Shown: positions 1 to 8,745, counted from the stretch's first letter. The stretch is 64,000 nucleotides of DNA from Rhizobium grahamii CCGE 502 (GCF_000298315.2 NZ_AEYE02000022.1:1-64000), one strand, 5' to 3'. The notes: generated by a model not told the origin, from the letters alone. Numbers and translations: made by a program.

Positions 1-39
1 TTTTGCCCCGCTAACCGCCAGGCTGAATACGCCCGTCAT
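1..39 (-). CDS. Start of a leftward gene cut by the window edge
   Basis: Only the first 13 codons lie in the window, from the ATG at 39 down to base 1 (MTGVFSLAVSGAK). A strong ribosome site GGAGG (minus strand, 50-54) sits ten bases before the ATG, which is the main support for a real start. The product cannot be named from 13 residues. Confidence 0.45.
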   Translation of the reverse strand, partial: MTGVFSLAVSGAK

Positions 40-359
40 TTTGCTATCTCCTCCGGGAAGGGGAGGGAGCTATTCTACCGGTGAGGGTCTGGCCATTCGA
101 GGCGCAACCGCAGGTGCCAGGCGACTGCCCAACGCAAGTGCGATGCGGCTACAGAAACGCTGAAGCAGGTCATGGGAAAGCTATTTGGCGTCGCGAACTC
201 GTCCGCTGTCCAACAAGGCAACGTCGCGGCAAGGCTGACATAGCGTGAGCTTCGTCAAGCCAATCGAGCCAAAAGGCCCTCGTCGTGTTGAGTAGCCAGC
301 GAACGGGATCAATCGCGGCAGGAGTTGGAACAAGTTAGCGCGATGTCGATTTTGAGGTA
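40..359. other. Intergenic region between divergent genes
   Basis: Upstream region of the leftward partial gene and the rightward L,D-transpeptidase gene. Short open frames here have no recognisable product. The only signal seen is a GGAAC-N18-TT element at 327-351, listed separately. Confidence 0.5.
327..351 (+). promoter_or_regulatory. Possible EcfG/RpoE2-type promoter
   Basis: GGAAC at 327-331 is followed after 18 bases by TT at 350-351, matching the GGAAC-N18-TT pattern known for rhizobial RpoE2. The -10 element reads GATT rather than CGTT. It lies so close to the ATG at 360 that the transcript would be almost leaderless, which lowers confidence. Confidence 0.3.
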
Positions 360-1340
360 ATGATGAAGACAATCGTTCTCGCCACATCCATTGCTCTCGT
401 ATTATTAAGGACCGCGGGTGCCGTGGACCTTACGCAAGAGGCTATAAACTCCGCGTCGCTGCAGGCGATATCGCCTGAGCGCCCCGCCCAGGAAGCCGCG
501 CCTCAACCTGACCCCGCCATTGTCCGCCTGCAAGTTCTTCTTGACCGCGCGGGCTCGTCGCCGGGGGTAATCGACGGCCATTATGGGGAAAACGTTACCA
601 AGGCGGTCGCTGGGTTCGAGCGGTTGCAGAATCTGTCGCCGGACGGAAAGCTCAATCCGGACGTTGTCCAACGCCTTTCAGATACTGCGCCCGCCATCCA
701 GGCTTATCGAATTACTGAGAAGGATGCCGCCGACCTGGTTGACAAAATTCCGAAGGACTACGCCAACCAGGCCAAAATGAAGCACCTCGGCTACACCAGT
801 ATCGCCGAAAAACTGTCCGAACGTTTCCACATGGACATAGACCTGCTTAAGGCACTGAATTCTGGCGTAGGATTTTCCGTCGGGGCAACAGTTCTCGTTG
901 CGATGCCGGGTGATCCAAGGACAGGCGCGGTCAAACATATAGAGGTCCATAGAAAGTCTGGACAGGTACTCGCCTTTGCGGCAGATGGGACCCTAATTAC
1001 TGCATATCCGGCTACCATTGGAAGCGAAGAGACGCCGTCACCTTCTGGAACGCACAAGGTCAAGGGCGTCGCGCGGATGCCGCCCTATATCTATAATCCT
1101 AAGATCAATTTCCAGCAGGGCAAGAACAAGAAGATCTTGAAACTGCCGAGCGGGCCCAATGGACCTGTAGGGACGGTATGGATTGACCTGACCGAGCCGA
1201 CATATGGAATCCACGGTACGCCGGAACCTTCACTTATCGACAAGGTAGGCTCGCACGGCTGCGTTCGGCTGACCAATTGGGATGCGGAGGAACTGGCCGG
1301 AATGGTCAAGCCTGGTGTTGTGGTCAAGTTCTCCGACTGA
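360..1340 (+). CDS. Exported L,D-transpeptidase (YkuD) with peptidoglycan-binding domain
   Basis: This 326-residue protein probably forms 3-3 cross-links in peptidoglycan or attaches proteins to it, acting in the periplasm. It starts with a hydrophobic signal peptide (about residues 1-21). A PG_binding_1 domain follows at about 53-110 (GVIDGHYGENVTKAV, then a FERLQ helix), then a LysM-like stretch around 140-180, and a YkuD domain from about 193 to the end. The YkuD active site is clear: YGIHGTPEP, then SHGCVRLTN with catalytic Cys near residue 301. Adjacent ATGs at 360 and 363 are both possible starts. Known family members number in the teens in rhizobia; the exact physiological role here is not shown. 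Confidence 0.93.
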   Translation: MMKTIVLATSIALVLLRTAGAVDLTQEAINSASLQAISPERPAQEAAPQPDPAIVRLQVLLDRAGSSPGVIDGHYGENVTKAVAGFERLQNLSPDGKLNPDVVQRLSDTAPAIQAYRITEKDAADLVDKIPKDYANQAKMKHLGYTSIAEKLSERFHMDIDLLKALNSGVGFSVGATVLVAMPGDPRTGAVKHIEVHRKSGQVLAFAADGTLITAYPATIGSEETPSPSGTHKVKGVARMPPYIYNPKINFQQGKNKKILKLPSGPNGPVGTVWIDLTEPTYGIHGTPEPSLIDKVGSHGCVRLTNWDAEELAGMVKPGVVVKFSD

Positions 1341-1625
1341 TGAACCTGGTTTTGGGTATTTGGTCTATTCTCGCTAATCAGCTGGTAAACGTCGGGAGGG
1401 CTTGGGTGCTTCCCTTGCCGCGATTATTCTGTGTGCCGGTATCCGGGTTCCCCACGGCGGTTGCTGCGTTCGAAAGTCCGATTGCCGGCAAGGCGCAAAT
1501 ACAAGCCGAAGGCCATTTCGCTCATTTGTATTTTGTTAAGCATAAATCGAAATACTGGTCGGACTGCCTGTGCCAATTTGATCCACGTTGCGTTTTGCCA
1601 TCGTCTGACAATGGAGACACCGAGA

Positions 1626-2036
1626 ATGGCAAGAATCCTGGTTGTGGAAGACGAACCCCTGATACGCTTTGCACTCGCCGACGAACTGGCCGATGAAGGC
1701 CATGTCGTTATTGAATGCTGTAACGTGCTAGAAGCGGTCGCGGCCCTGGGCATGAATGACTGTATTGACGCTGTCGTCACCGATGTTGACATGCCTGGTG
1801 GCTTGAGCGGTGTGGATTTGGCCCGAATGCTGGCCATCGTCAGGCCATCCGTCCCAGTGTGGATGACGTCCGGGCGCGACGTGGACGTTTCAGAATTTGG
1901 TGAAACTGTTGTCTTCATGCCGAAGCCCTATGACCTTGCGGCGCTTAGGAACGGAATTTCCACGCGGCTTCGAGCCAATGAGAAACTTAAAGCCCGGACG
2001 CTTGCTCTCGTTCGTTCACGCTCCACTTCGTTCTGA
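1626..2036 (+). CDS. Single-domain response regulator (CheY-like receiver)
   Basis: A 136-residue receiver protein with no output domain. The acidic pocket is ARILVVEDEP at the N terminus, the phosphorylated Asp is D53 (VTDVDMPGG), and the conserved Lys is in PKPYD. The frame stays open upstream, but the ATG at 1626 is chosen because GGAG lies nine bases before it and the receiver fold begins directly there. Its stop codon overlaps the ATG of the NUDIX gene (TGATG), so the two are translationally coupled. No partner kinase is adjacent. Such orphan receivers are common in rhizobia and work through phosphorelays. Confidence 0.88.
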   Translation: MARILVVEDEPLIRFALADELADEGHVVIECCNVLEAVAALGMNDCIDAVVTDVDMPGGLSGVDLARMLAIVRPSVPVWMTSGRDVDVSEFGETVVFMPKPYDLAALRNGISTRLRANEKLKARTLALVRSRSTSF

Positions 2037-2506
2037 TGAGCGGCAATATCGTGACGAGAATGGCTGATTTTACCGAGACCCTTCTCTATGGGGAGGCAGC
2101 GAAACAGATGGGCGCTATTTGCTACAGGAGGGGTGATTCCGGGGTAGAGGTTCTTTTGATCACCACACGCGAAACTGGGAGATGGACCATTCCAAAGGGA
2201 TGGCCGATACGGGGTCTGAAGTCACATAAAGCGGCCGAGCAGGAGGCTTGGGAGGAGGCTGGCGTTAAGGGGCGGGCTCGAAGGAAGGTCTTCGGGAAAT
2301 TTACATACGTTAAAACCCTAGTAACTGGAGTGAACGTCCGTGCAACGGTCGACGTCCACCTCCTGGATGTTCGGCGGACCAGGTCACGCTTTCCGGAGCG
2401 CGGCCAGCGGAAGCTCAAGTGGTTCCGTCCGTTGGACGCAGCCTCACGGGTGGACGAGACGGAACTCAAGATCCTGCTATCGAAGGTCGCAAAGAGGTTT
2501 TCGTGA
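2036..2506 (+). CDS. NUDIX hydrolase
   Basis: A 156-residue NUDIX-fold hydrolase of the short alphaproteobacterial type, expected to cleave a nucleoside-diphosphate-linked compound or a diphosphoinositol-like substrate. The NUDIX box runs from about residue 50 to 78: IPKGWPIRGLKSHKAA, then EAWEEAGV. The first Glu of the classical box is replaced (Lys/Ala in that region), as in other members with a PKGWP motif; the EAWEEAG catalytic core is intact. It starts at the ATG overlapping the stop of the upstream response regulator, which suggests co-expression. A later in-frame Met (MADFTETLL) is an alternative start. The substrate cannot be told from sequence. Confidence 0.85.
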   Translation: MSGNIVTRMADFTETLLYGEAAKQMGAICYRRGDSGVEVLLITTRETGRWTIPKGWPIRGLKSHKAAEQEAWEEAGVKGRARRKVFGKFTYVKTLVTGVNVRATVDVHLLDVRRTRSRFPERGQRKLKWFRPLDAASRVDETELKILLSKVAKRFS

Positions 2507-2612
2507 TTCATAAAAAGCACATGAACGCGCCCAGACTGCCCTAACGTTCGGCAGCTTGCGGAGGTGGGCATTGTCGTGCGGAGGTTTCAGTTTGGCCAAG
2601 GCAGACCGTCAT

Positions 2613-2942
2613 CTAACTAACTATCGTCTTGATTTGCCCCAGCCTGTCCTCTGCGTCCTTCAGACGCCTCATGAGCACATCCATGGTGCTGAGACCGTCG
2701 ACATCATCGAAATAACCGCCTACGAATTCAAGCGGATGAATGTCGAGGGTCCTGCAGATAACGATCAGGCTTGAAACCGACAATCTGCTGATGCCGCGTT
2801 CATACTTCTGTATTTGCTGAAAGGTGACGCCTACTGCCGACCCAAGCTCAGTTTGGCTAAGTGCCTTCATTTCCCTCAAGAATCTGAGACGTTCCCCAAT
2901 CTCCTTGTCTATTTGCCCTGCGCGCCTTGCTGCGTGATTCAT
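2613..2942 (-). CDS. XRE-family helix-turn-helix regulator
   Basis: A 109-residue DNA-binding protein with a Cro/C1-type HTH at about residues 20-75: LRFLREMKALSQTELGSAVG, then VTFQQIQKYERG. The rest is a short helical tail with DVLMRRLKDAEDRLGQIK. Many rhizobia carry these small regulators; some act in growth-phase or exopolysaccharide control. The start at 2942 (MNHAARRAG) is preferred because it begins right before the folded domain; a longer frame to 3080 has no better support. Its target is unknown. Confidence 0.8.
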   Translation of the reverse strand: MNHAARRAGQIDKEIGERLRFLREMKALSQTELGSAVGVTFQQIQKYERGISRLSVSSLIVICRTLDIHPLEFVGGYFDDVDGLSTMDVLMRRLKDAEDRLGQIKTIVS

Positions 2943-3178
2943 CAGCCACCCCGTGGTCCTTGACTTTGAGACTGGGCCCAACCCCGCCAGGAAGGCAAGG
3001 CCGCTTTTCGGCGTAGCGGTATGTGTCCTTTCGTACAGTTGCCAACTGTTCAATAACCAGCCCGGCCGCCAGAAAAACAAGATCAGACCTGCACCCGCTG
3101 CGGACGAAGGGAAGCGAGAACGTCGGGCGCTCGGATGAACGCAAAAGCACGCCGCGGCCGTCGCCGATTGTGGAATTC

Positions 3179-4714
3179 TTAGCCGTCCGGAGCGGTCGCC
3201 ACTTGTTTGTGACGCAGCACATGAGGAATTTCGAAAAGGTGGCGGATCCTTGCCGTCAACGTGGACGGGTGCAGCGAATCGGGAGACATGCCTTCGTGAA
3301 AGAGATGTTTCTCGGTTTCGATGCGCCGCGACAGCAGCAGGCCGAGTTCATCAGCCAAGGAAACGCGCTCCTGCATCACACTTGCAAGTTGATCCTTTGC
3401 GATTTCATAGGCAACCACGTAGGTCAACGCCCGGATGTTGCCCGGCTCGAGCGCTCCCATAAGAACGCCACGCTCTCCAAATAGATCACCGGGAGCAAGC
3501 CGTGTCAGCTCGATCGCTCCTTCACCGGTATGACGCTCGACGACAGCAACGCCGCTCCGCACGACCATGAGCGATGTAAGGGACGTCTCCTGGGCGGCGA
3601 TCAGTGTTCCCTTGCGAAACGTCAGAGGTTTCATGCCGGAGACCAGGAGCTCTTTTTCGTTTTCAGTCAGCGTGGCAAAGAGCGGCAGGGCATTTATCAG
3701 GCGCCAGGCAGATCCTGGATGCTTCGCAGCGTCCTCGGATTGGCCAACGGCAAGATCGACGGGCGAAGATCCAGGGGGAGGCGACAATTGAAGTCCGGCG
3801 GCCTTGGTATGTCTGAAGACGAGATCATAAACCTCGTTTTTTGCCTCGGAGATCTTACTGAGCCCAGCGACACGGAACGACAGTTCCGCCTCCACGGCAT
3901 TGCTGTCCAAGGCAACGATGTTGACCGAAGGTGTCGGCTCCTTAAGGACCACATTGCTGCTTAAAAGCACTTCGCGCATCGTTTCTTCGATCGAGGCCGG
4001 TGGAAGTGTCGGTAGCAGACGAATGCTGATCGTCACCCCATGCGCTGCGTCAGGGCTGGTCAGATTTGTCAGGCGCCTCTTTGCCATTGTGCTGTTGGGA
4101 ACAATGGTGACATCGTTCGAGGCATTGAGCAGATGTGTGGAGCGCCAGTTCGTCTCAATCACCCGGCCCTGGACGTCATCTTCGAGAACGATCCAGTCGC
4201 CCACCGTGTAAGGTCTGCCGAGATTCAACGCAATGCCGGAAAATACGTCGTTTAATGTGCTCTGGAGAGCAAGGCCGAGCACGATGGCAAAGACACCAGA
4301 CGTTGCAATCAGTGTTCCAACGGGAACGCTGAACACGTAGGCGATCACCGAAAGGCTGGCGCCAAGGTAGATGATCGCGACGACCAGGTCTTGAAGGAGG
4401 CGACCTTCCCGCGGCTTTCGTTCCAGGATCAGGAACAATCTCACGAAGCTGACAAGCACCATCGCTCCGCCGATCCACCAGACAGCCTTGGCGATACCGA
4501 CGAAGATGCGCCGGTACAATTCGTCTCGGATGATATCCGGTGCGTAAGGCTGGATGTCATGCGCAAGCAGCACGACGGTCAGCAGCGCGAAGAAAAGCAG
4601 GTTCGCAACAAGTCGCAGGCTCGGATTTTTTCCGAAAACCATTCGCGCGGCGGCGCTCAGGACAACGAGGACAACAAACTGGAAAATAGGATTTTTGAGA
4701 ATTTCGGTCGACAT
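3179..4714 (-). CDS. MscS-family mechanosensitive channel with C-terminal cyclic-nucleotide-binding domain
   Basis: This 511-residue inner-membrane protein combines an MscS channel with a cNMP-binding domain (the bCNG/MscCNG arrangement). Hydrophobic segments lie at about 10-27, 33-52, 77-96, 107-127 and 132-155; the last is the pore-lining helix, followed by the MscS beta domain (YTVGDWIVLEDDVQGRVIE, then IVPNSTMAKRRL). The cNMP-binding fold is at about 345-460, with the cassette PGDLFGERGVLMG and a downstream Arg. The family is thought to gate ion flow by ligand binding as much as by tension. ATG at 4714 is chosen over GTG at 4720 because the AGGA ribosome site has correct spacing (8 bases) only for the ATG. 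Confidence 0.9.
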   Translation of the reverse strand: MSTEILKNPIFQFVVLVVLSAAARMVFGKNPSLRLVANLLFFALLTVVLLAHDIQPYAPDIIRDELYRRIFVGIAKAVWWIGGAMVLVSFVRLFLILERKPREGRLLQDLVVAIIYLGASLSVIAYVFSVPVGTLIATSGVFAIVLGLALQSTLNDVFSGIALNLGRPYTVGDWIVLEDDVQGRVIETNWRSTHLLNASNDVTIVPNSTMAKRRLTNLTSPDAAHGVTISIRLLPTLPPASIEETMREVLLSSNVVLKEPTPSVNIVALDSNAVEAELSFRVAGLSKISEAKNEVYDLVFRHTKAAGLQLSPPPGSSPVDLAVGQSEDAAKHPGSAWRLINALPLFATLTENEKELLVSGMKPLTFRKGTLIAAQETSLTSLMVVRSGVAVVERHTGEGAIELTRLAPGDLFGERGVLMGALEPGNIRALTYVVAYEIAKDQLASVMQERVSLADELGLLLSRRIETEKHLFHEGMSPDSLHPSTLTARIRHLFEIPHVLRHKQVATAPDG

Positions 4715-5026
4715 GACCACATTCCTACTCTGCGCACGAGCCTGGACTGTTGCCCAAAACGATCAGCCACCATGCCAATATCGCGGAGCAATGAGGGATT
4801 GCAAGTGATCTTGACCTACCGCCGGTGAGCTGCGCGAGGGGCGGTCGAGCACAGTCGGAGATCGCGCCAGGCAAAATCTGACACACGATATCTCACGCCG
4901 CAGTCGGACGATCCGCCCGCAGGGCGGTGTTTTGTACGCGACGTCATGTGTCCGGACTCTTTTCGTGCGGAACACACCTCAGCCAGAGGGATTATCCCCC
5001 TGCAGGAGAAACAAAAGGAGGGACCT
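4715..5026. other. Divergent intergenic region
   Basis: This stretch separates the leftward channel gene from the rightward receiver gene. It holds an EcfG-like element (4969-4993) and a strong ribosome site for the gene at 5027. No RNA gene or further open frame is convincing. Confidence 0.5.
4969..4993 (+). promoter_or_regulatory. EcfG/RpoE2-type promoter upstream of the receiver gene
   Basis: GGAAC at 4969-4973 and TT at 4992-4993 are 18 bases apart, matching the rhizobial RpoE2 pattern. Transcription would begin near 5000, giving a leader of about 27 bases before the ATG at 5027, with the ribosome site inside it. Geometry is good; no expression evidence is available. Confidence 0.45.
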
Positions 5027-5470
5027 ATGTCCTTCAATGTATTAATTGTCGAAGATCAGCCGCTCATCGCGCTTAACTTACAGGACACAATCGAGGGCCT
5101 GGGACATCACTCGATCGGCATCGCCAGCAACATGCATCAGGCCTTTACCTTGGCTGATGAAGCAGACATCGCCCTGGTTGACGTGAACCTGGATGACGGC
5201 CCGACCGGCCCGATCGTCGGCCAGACCCTCGCCGAGGCAGACGTTGCCGTGCTGTTCATGACCAGCGACCCGGGTGCACTTGGTGGCGGAATTCCTGGCG
5301 CCATCGGGGTGATCCAGAAACCAATACCGGACGCCGACCTCATCGACGCAATCCAATATGTCGCCGATCGTCGTGCAGGGCGATACGACATGCCGCCACC
5401 GCGCGGCCTCGTTGAGTTCGATGCAGAGGTTGCGACTGCCCAAGGACCGCAGAATGCGCTTGCCCGGTGA
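5027..5470 (+). CDS. Receiver-domain response regulator
   Basis: A 147-residue receiver protein: FNVLIVEDQPLIALNLQD at the N terminus, phosphorylation site D52 (ALVDVNLDDGP), conserved Thr in FMTSDPG and Lys in IQKPIPDADL. A short extension after about residue 120 has no recognised domain. This DVNL-type receiver is related to the stand-alone regulators found near sensor kinases of the HWE/HisKA_2 group, but no kinase is present here. The ATG at 5027 has a near-perfect AAGGAGG ribosome site. An EcfG-like promoter lies just upstream, suggesting general-stress control. Confidence 0.87.
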   Translation: MSFNVLIVEDQPLIALNLQDTIEGLGHHSIGIASNMHQAFTLADEADIALVDVNLDDGPTGPIVGQTLAEADVAVLFMTSDPGALGGGIPGAIGVIQKPIPDADLIDAIQYVADRRAGRYDMPPPRGLVEFDAEVATAQGPQNALAR

Positions 5471-5552
5471 CGGCAATGATGTGGCTCTGCTCGAGCCAAC
5501 GGATCGCGCCGGATAGTGCCATCAACGTTTTTCTTCACAAGCTTGCGATTGG

Positions 5553-6452
5553 CTAGTCCAGTATCACCATGTGGGCGGGCAGTTGCTCTTCGAAGAACTT
5601 CGAAAATGTCGCGATGCGTGGCGGTAGGGCTTGATAGGGCGGATAATAAAGCGTGAGCCACAGGTCGGGAGGCGACCAGTCGCGCAGGACATGGATGAGT
5701 CGGCCGCTACGGATATGCTCGGCGATATGGAACCCCGGCAGCATTGCGATACCCGCGCCGTCGGCTGCCATATCGGCCAAGACTTCGCCGTTGTTGGCGC
5801 TGAATGCTCTGCCTGCCGAAATGGAGACGGTGGAGCCGCCATCGGAAAGGACCCAGGTCTCCCGCCGGCTTTCGCCGCTATAGGCAAGGCAATCGTCCGG
5901 GCTGAGCTCACTTGGGTGCTCCATGTCGGCAAATCGGCTTCCGGGCGCTGCCACCAGAATTCTTCGCACGATCCGGATTTTGCGCCAGATCGTGAACTTG
6001 TCGGAGGGCGCCGCCGAAATGCGGATCGCAAGATCATAGTCGTCGTCTACGATGTTGACCAAGCCATCCGACAAAGAAACCTCGAAGCTCATCTTCGGGT
6101 AGAGCTCCCGGAAGCCTGACAGGATCGGCGGCAGCACCGTCTTGCCGAGCCAGGTCGGCGCACTGATCCTCAAGCGCCCCTGGTCGGCCTTATGAGCGTT
6201 TTTGACATCGCGGCGCGCATTCTCAAGCGCTTCGACAGCTGGCTGGATTTGGGCGGCGAAGACGGCACCATCGGTCGTCAAGGAGACCTGTCTCGTCGTG
6301 CGCACGAAGAGCTGAACGCCAAGATCTTCTTCGAGCGCGGCGATCGCTCGACTGACACCCGCTGGCGTTATATCCAGTTCGCGTGCGACCTGCGCAAAAT
6401 TACGCTTCTCCGCGGCCATCAAGAATGTTTTCAGGGCTTTGTAATCGTTCAT
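5553..6452 (-). CDS. LysR-family transcriptional regulator
   Basis: A 299-residue LysR regulator. The winged HTH is at about residues 1-60 (NFAQVARELDITPAGVSRAI, then LGVQLFVRTTR), and the substrate-binding domain from about 90 to 290 (GRLRISAPTWLGKTVLPPIL). It is transcribed away from the VOC dioxygenase gene at 6566, across a 113-base gap that holds an ATTGC-N11-GCAAT palindrome. That arrangement is classical for a LysR protein activating the divergent operon. The likely inducer is an aromatic or electrophilic compound, inferred from the neighbours only. Confidence 0.92.
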   Translation of the reverse strand: MNDYKALKTFLMAAEKRNFAQVARELDITPAGVSRAIAALEEDLGVQLFVRTTRQVSLTTDGAVFAAQIQPAVEALENARRDVKNAHKADQGRLRISAPTWLGKTVLPPILSGFRELYPKMSFEVSLSDGLVNIVDDDYDLAIRISAAPSDKFTIWRKIRIVRRILVAAPGSRFADMEHPSELSPDDCLAYSGESRRETWVLSDGGSTVSISAGRAFSANNGEVLADMAADGAGIAMLPGFHIAEHIRSGRLIHVLRDWSPPDLWLTLYYPPYQALPPRIATFSKFFEEQLPAHMVILD

Positions 6453-6491
6453 GCCTATTATTTCAAAAAGCGCAACTCATTCGAGAGAAAT

Positions 6492-6512
6492 ATTGCAATT
6501 CCGCGACGCAAT
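6492..6512. promoter_or_regulatory. Candidate LysR-binding site
   Basis: Inverted repeat ATTGC (6492-6496), 11-base spacer, GCAAT (6508-6512), which contains the T-N11-A core typical of LysR operators. It sits in the gap between the divergent LysR gene and the VOC dioxygenase gene, 40 bases from the regulator start and 54 from the target start. Confidence 0.5.
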
Positions 6513-6565
6513 CAACCTGGTTACCTTCTCCTTATGGAAGCGGACATCATCGAAAGGATTAAGCC

Positions 6566-7498
6566 GTGATCAAGGATATCAAGGGACTGCACCACGTCAC
6601 CTCCATGGCATCGGATGCGCAGCGCAACAACGCATTTTTCACGGATACTCTCGGCCTACGCCGCGTGAAGAAGACCGTCAATTTCGATGAGCCTAGCGTC
6701 TATCACCTCTATTATGGCGATGAGAGCGGCACACCTGGCACGGTTATGACCTACTTTCCGTTTCCTCATATGATAACGGGCCGCCGCGGCGTTGGAGAGG
6801 TCGGCGAAACCCAATTTTCCATTCCTGTAGGTTCACTTGCCTTCTGGAAAGAGCGTCTCCTTGACAAGGGCGTGTCCAAACTTCGCTCCGACGCGGTGTT
6901 TGGTGCCAATCGGCTACGTTTTGTTGCCCCGGACGGTGACGAATTCGCACTTGTAGAAACGATTGATGATACTCGTGCTCCGTGGCTCGCAGCTGGCATT
7001 TCCGCAGACACTGCCATCCGCGGCTTCGCCGGCGCCCGCTTCGATCTACATGAGACCGCTGCAACCGAGGAGCTTCTCCGGTTCATGGGTTACGAGCGCG
7101 CCGAAGCTGAAGGCAACATTACGCGCTTCATCATTCCTGGCGGCAACGGCGCGGACACGATCGATCTGGCAGCTCTTCCGAAAACTCCCTTTGCGCGCCA
7201 GGGGGCAGGCTCGGTCCACCATATCGCATTCGCCGTCGAAAATCGTGAAAGGCAGCTCGAGGTTCGCAAGGCGCTGTTGGATACTGGCTACCAGGTTACT
7301 CCTGTCATCGACAGGGACTATTTCTGGGCGATCTATTTCCGGACGCCTGGTGGCGTTCTGTTCGAGATCGCAACGAACGAGCCTGGGTTCAATCGCGACG
7401 AGGACACGGCCAATCTTGGTCAGGCACTCAAACTTCCAGCTCGCTATGAACCGTTCCGCAGCAAGATCGAGGCTGATCTGGTTCCGCTTGCTGCATAG
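6566..7498 (+). CDS. Ring-cleaving dioxygenase of the VOC superfamily (MhqA/MhqO-like)
   Basis: A 310-residue protein with two tandem VOC (glyoxalase/extradiol dioxygenase) modules. Module one starts at GLHHVTSMASD (about 6-16) and ends near FALVE (about 130); module two starts at SVHHIAFAVEN (about 215) and ends at GVLFEIATNEPG (about 265). The metal-ligand His residues and the Glu of FEIA are present. Relatives such as the MhqA/MhqO proteins act on hydroquinone-type or other electrophilic aromatics. The start is a GTG at 6566 with AAGGA seven bases upstream. It is divergent from a LysR gene and leads a run of hydrolases, which suggests induction by the substrate. Confidence 0.85.
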   Translation: MIKDIKGLHHVTSMASDAQRNNAFFTDTLGLRRVKKTVNFDEPSVYHLYYGDESGTPGTVMTYFPFPHMITGRRGVGEVGETQFSIPVGSLAFWKERLLDKGVSKLRSDAVFGANRLRFVAPDGDEFALVETIDDTRAPWLAAGISADTAIRGFAGARFDLHETAATEELLRFMGYERAEAEGNITRFIIPGGNGADTIDLAALPKTPFARQGAGSVHHIAFAVENRERQLEVRKALLDTGYQVTPVIDRDYFWAIYFRTPGGVLFEIATNEPGFNRDEDTANLGQALKLPARYEPFRSKIEADLVPLAA

Positions 7499-7560
7499 AG
7501 CTGCAAGTGGGATCCTAATGAACCAAACCAATAGATTCTCGCCCACGGCCACCTCCGGCA

Positions 7561-7593
7561 GGTAGCCGGCCGGCGAAGGCTACCCGATTTTTT
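7561..7593 (+). terminator. Rho-independent terminator
   Basis: Stem GGTAGCC (7561-7567) pairs with GGCTACC (7578-7584), followed by a run of six T at 7588-7593. It lies 60 bases after the dioxygenase gene and before the cysteine hydrolase gene, so the downstream genes may partly rely on their own promoter or on read-through. Confidence 0.75.
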
Positions 7594-7634
7594 ATTGTCT
7601 CAAATCGTCGTCAAAGACCAAAGGGAGTGCTCAA

Positions 7635-8321
7635 ATGTCCAAGCTTGAAGTCCTTACCCCCGCAAACAGCCAGCTCATCTTCATCGACCAGCAGCCGCAG
7701 ATGGCCTTCGGCGTGCAGTCGATTGATCGCCAGACGCTGAAGAGCAACGTCGTCGGCCTCGCCAAGGCTGCCAGGATCTTCGACATTCCGACGACAATCA
7801 CCAGCGTAGAAACAGAATCCTTCTCCGGCCATACCTATCCCGAACTCCTCGCCGTATTCCCGGACAACGACATTCTCGAGCGCACGTCGATGAATTCCTG
7901 GGACGACCAGAACGTTCGAGATGAGCTGGCGAAGAATGCTCAAAACGGTCGCAAGAAGATCGTCGTATCCGGCCTCTGGACAGAGGTTTGCAACACCACG
8001 TTTGCGCTCTCCGCCCTCAATGATACCGACTACGAAATCTACATGGTCGCCGATGCGTCGGGCGGCACCTCGGTCGATGCCCACAAATATGCAATGGATC
8101 GTATGGTGCAATCAGGCGTCATTCCGGTCACGTGGCAGCAGGTCCTGCTGGAGTGGCAACGTGATTGGGCCCGAAGGGAAACCTACAATGCTGTCACAGC
8201 GCTCGTTAAGGAGCATTCGGGAGCTTACGGCATGGGCATCGATTACGCCTACACGATGGTTCATAAAGCGGCCGAGCGCGTTACTCACGGCAGGCGGATT
8301 GGCCCCAACCCCGCAAAATAG
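7635..8321 (+). CDS. Isochorismatase-like cysteine hydrolase (YcaC type)
   Basis: A 228-residue hydrolase of the isochorismatase superfamily. The catalytic triad pattern is visible: Asp in LIFIDQQPQM (about residue 18), a Lys in the GRKKIVVSG region, and the nucleophile Cys in GLWTEVCNTTFAL (about residue 119). The extended C-terminal part (WQQVLLEWQRDWAR) is typical of YcaC-like members, which are octameric hydrolases of unknown natural substrate. The ATG at 7635 has GGGAG seven bases upstream. It is preceded by a terminator and followed closely by the XapX gene. Confidence 0.87.
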   Translation: MSKLEVLTPANSQLIFIDQQPQMAFGVQSIDRQTLKSNVVGLAKAARIFDIPTTITSVETESFSGHTYPELLAVFPDNDILERTSMNSWDDQNVRDELAKNAQNGRKKIVVSGLWTEVCNTTFALSALNDTDYEIYMVADASGGTSVDAHKYAMDRMVQSGVIPVTWQQVLLEWQRDWARRETYNAVTALVKEHSGAYGMGIDYAYTMVHKAAERVTHGRRIGPNPAK

Positions 8322-8384
8322 CACTCAACCAGCCGCTTTGGCGCACCGCCGGAGCGGCCACTTAAAAAATTGAGGAGAAGCGTC

Positions 8385-8657
8385 GTGAGACTTTATCTGA
8401 TGTCGTTGGCTGCTGGTCTGCTGGTTGGTGTCGTCTACAGCCTTCTGAACGTCCGTTCGCCGGCTCCGCCAGTGATCGCGCTCGTTGGCCTTCTTGGCAT
8501 CCTCGTTGGCGAACAGGTTGTTCCCTTTGCCAAAAGCCTGTGGAGCAAGGAGCCAACGGCAATCTCCTGGATGAACCAGATCAGGCCGCACATGTTTGGC
8601 CACTTGCCAGAGGGAGCGAAGGAACACCGCAGGTCGCCAGGCCCAAGCCAACTCTGA
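8385..8657 (+). CDS. XapX-domain small membrane protein
   Basis: A 90-residue protein with two hydrophobic segments: RLYLMSLAAGLLVGVVYSLL (about 2-21) and PPVIALVGLLGILVGEQVVP (about 28-50). That pair with the intervening LNVRSPAPP is the XapX (DUF1427) signature. The GTG at 8385 is chosen because GAGGAG lies six bases upstream and the XapX motif starts immediately. Function of the family is unknown; it is often found between hydrolase genes of this kind, as here. The C-terminal 40 residues are polar and less conserved-looking. Confidence 0.8.
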   Translation: MRLYLMSLAAGLLVGVVYSLLNVRSPAPPVIALVGLLGILVGEQVVPFAKSLWSKEPTAISWMNQIRPHMFGHLPEGAKEHRRSPGPSQL

Positions 8658-8745
8658 TAGCCAATCCGATGGAAGCCCCGTCTGATGTCTTTAGCCGACT
8701 AGACGAAATCATATTTCGATCCAACTGAAGCCTGGAGCCGCCCTC

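Noticed and set aside
1431-1625. Upstream extension of the first response regulator
   Set aside because: No ribosome site and sequence unlike receiver proteins; the ATG at 1626 fits better.
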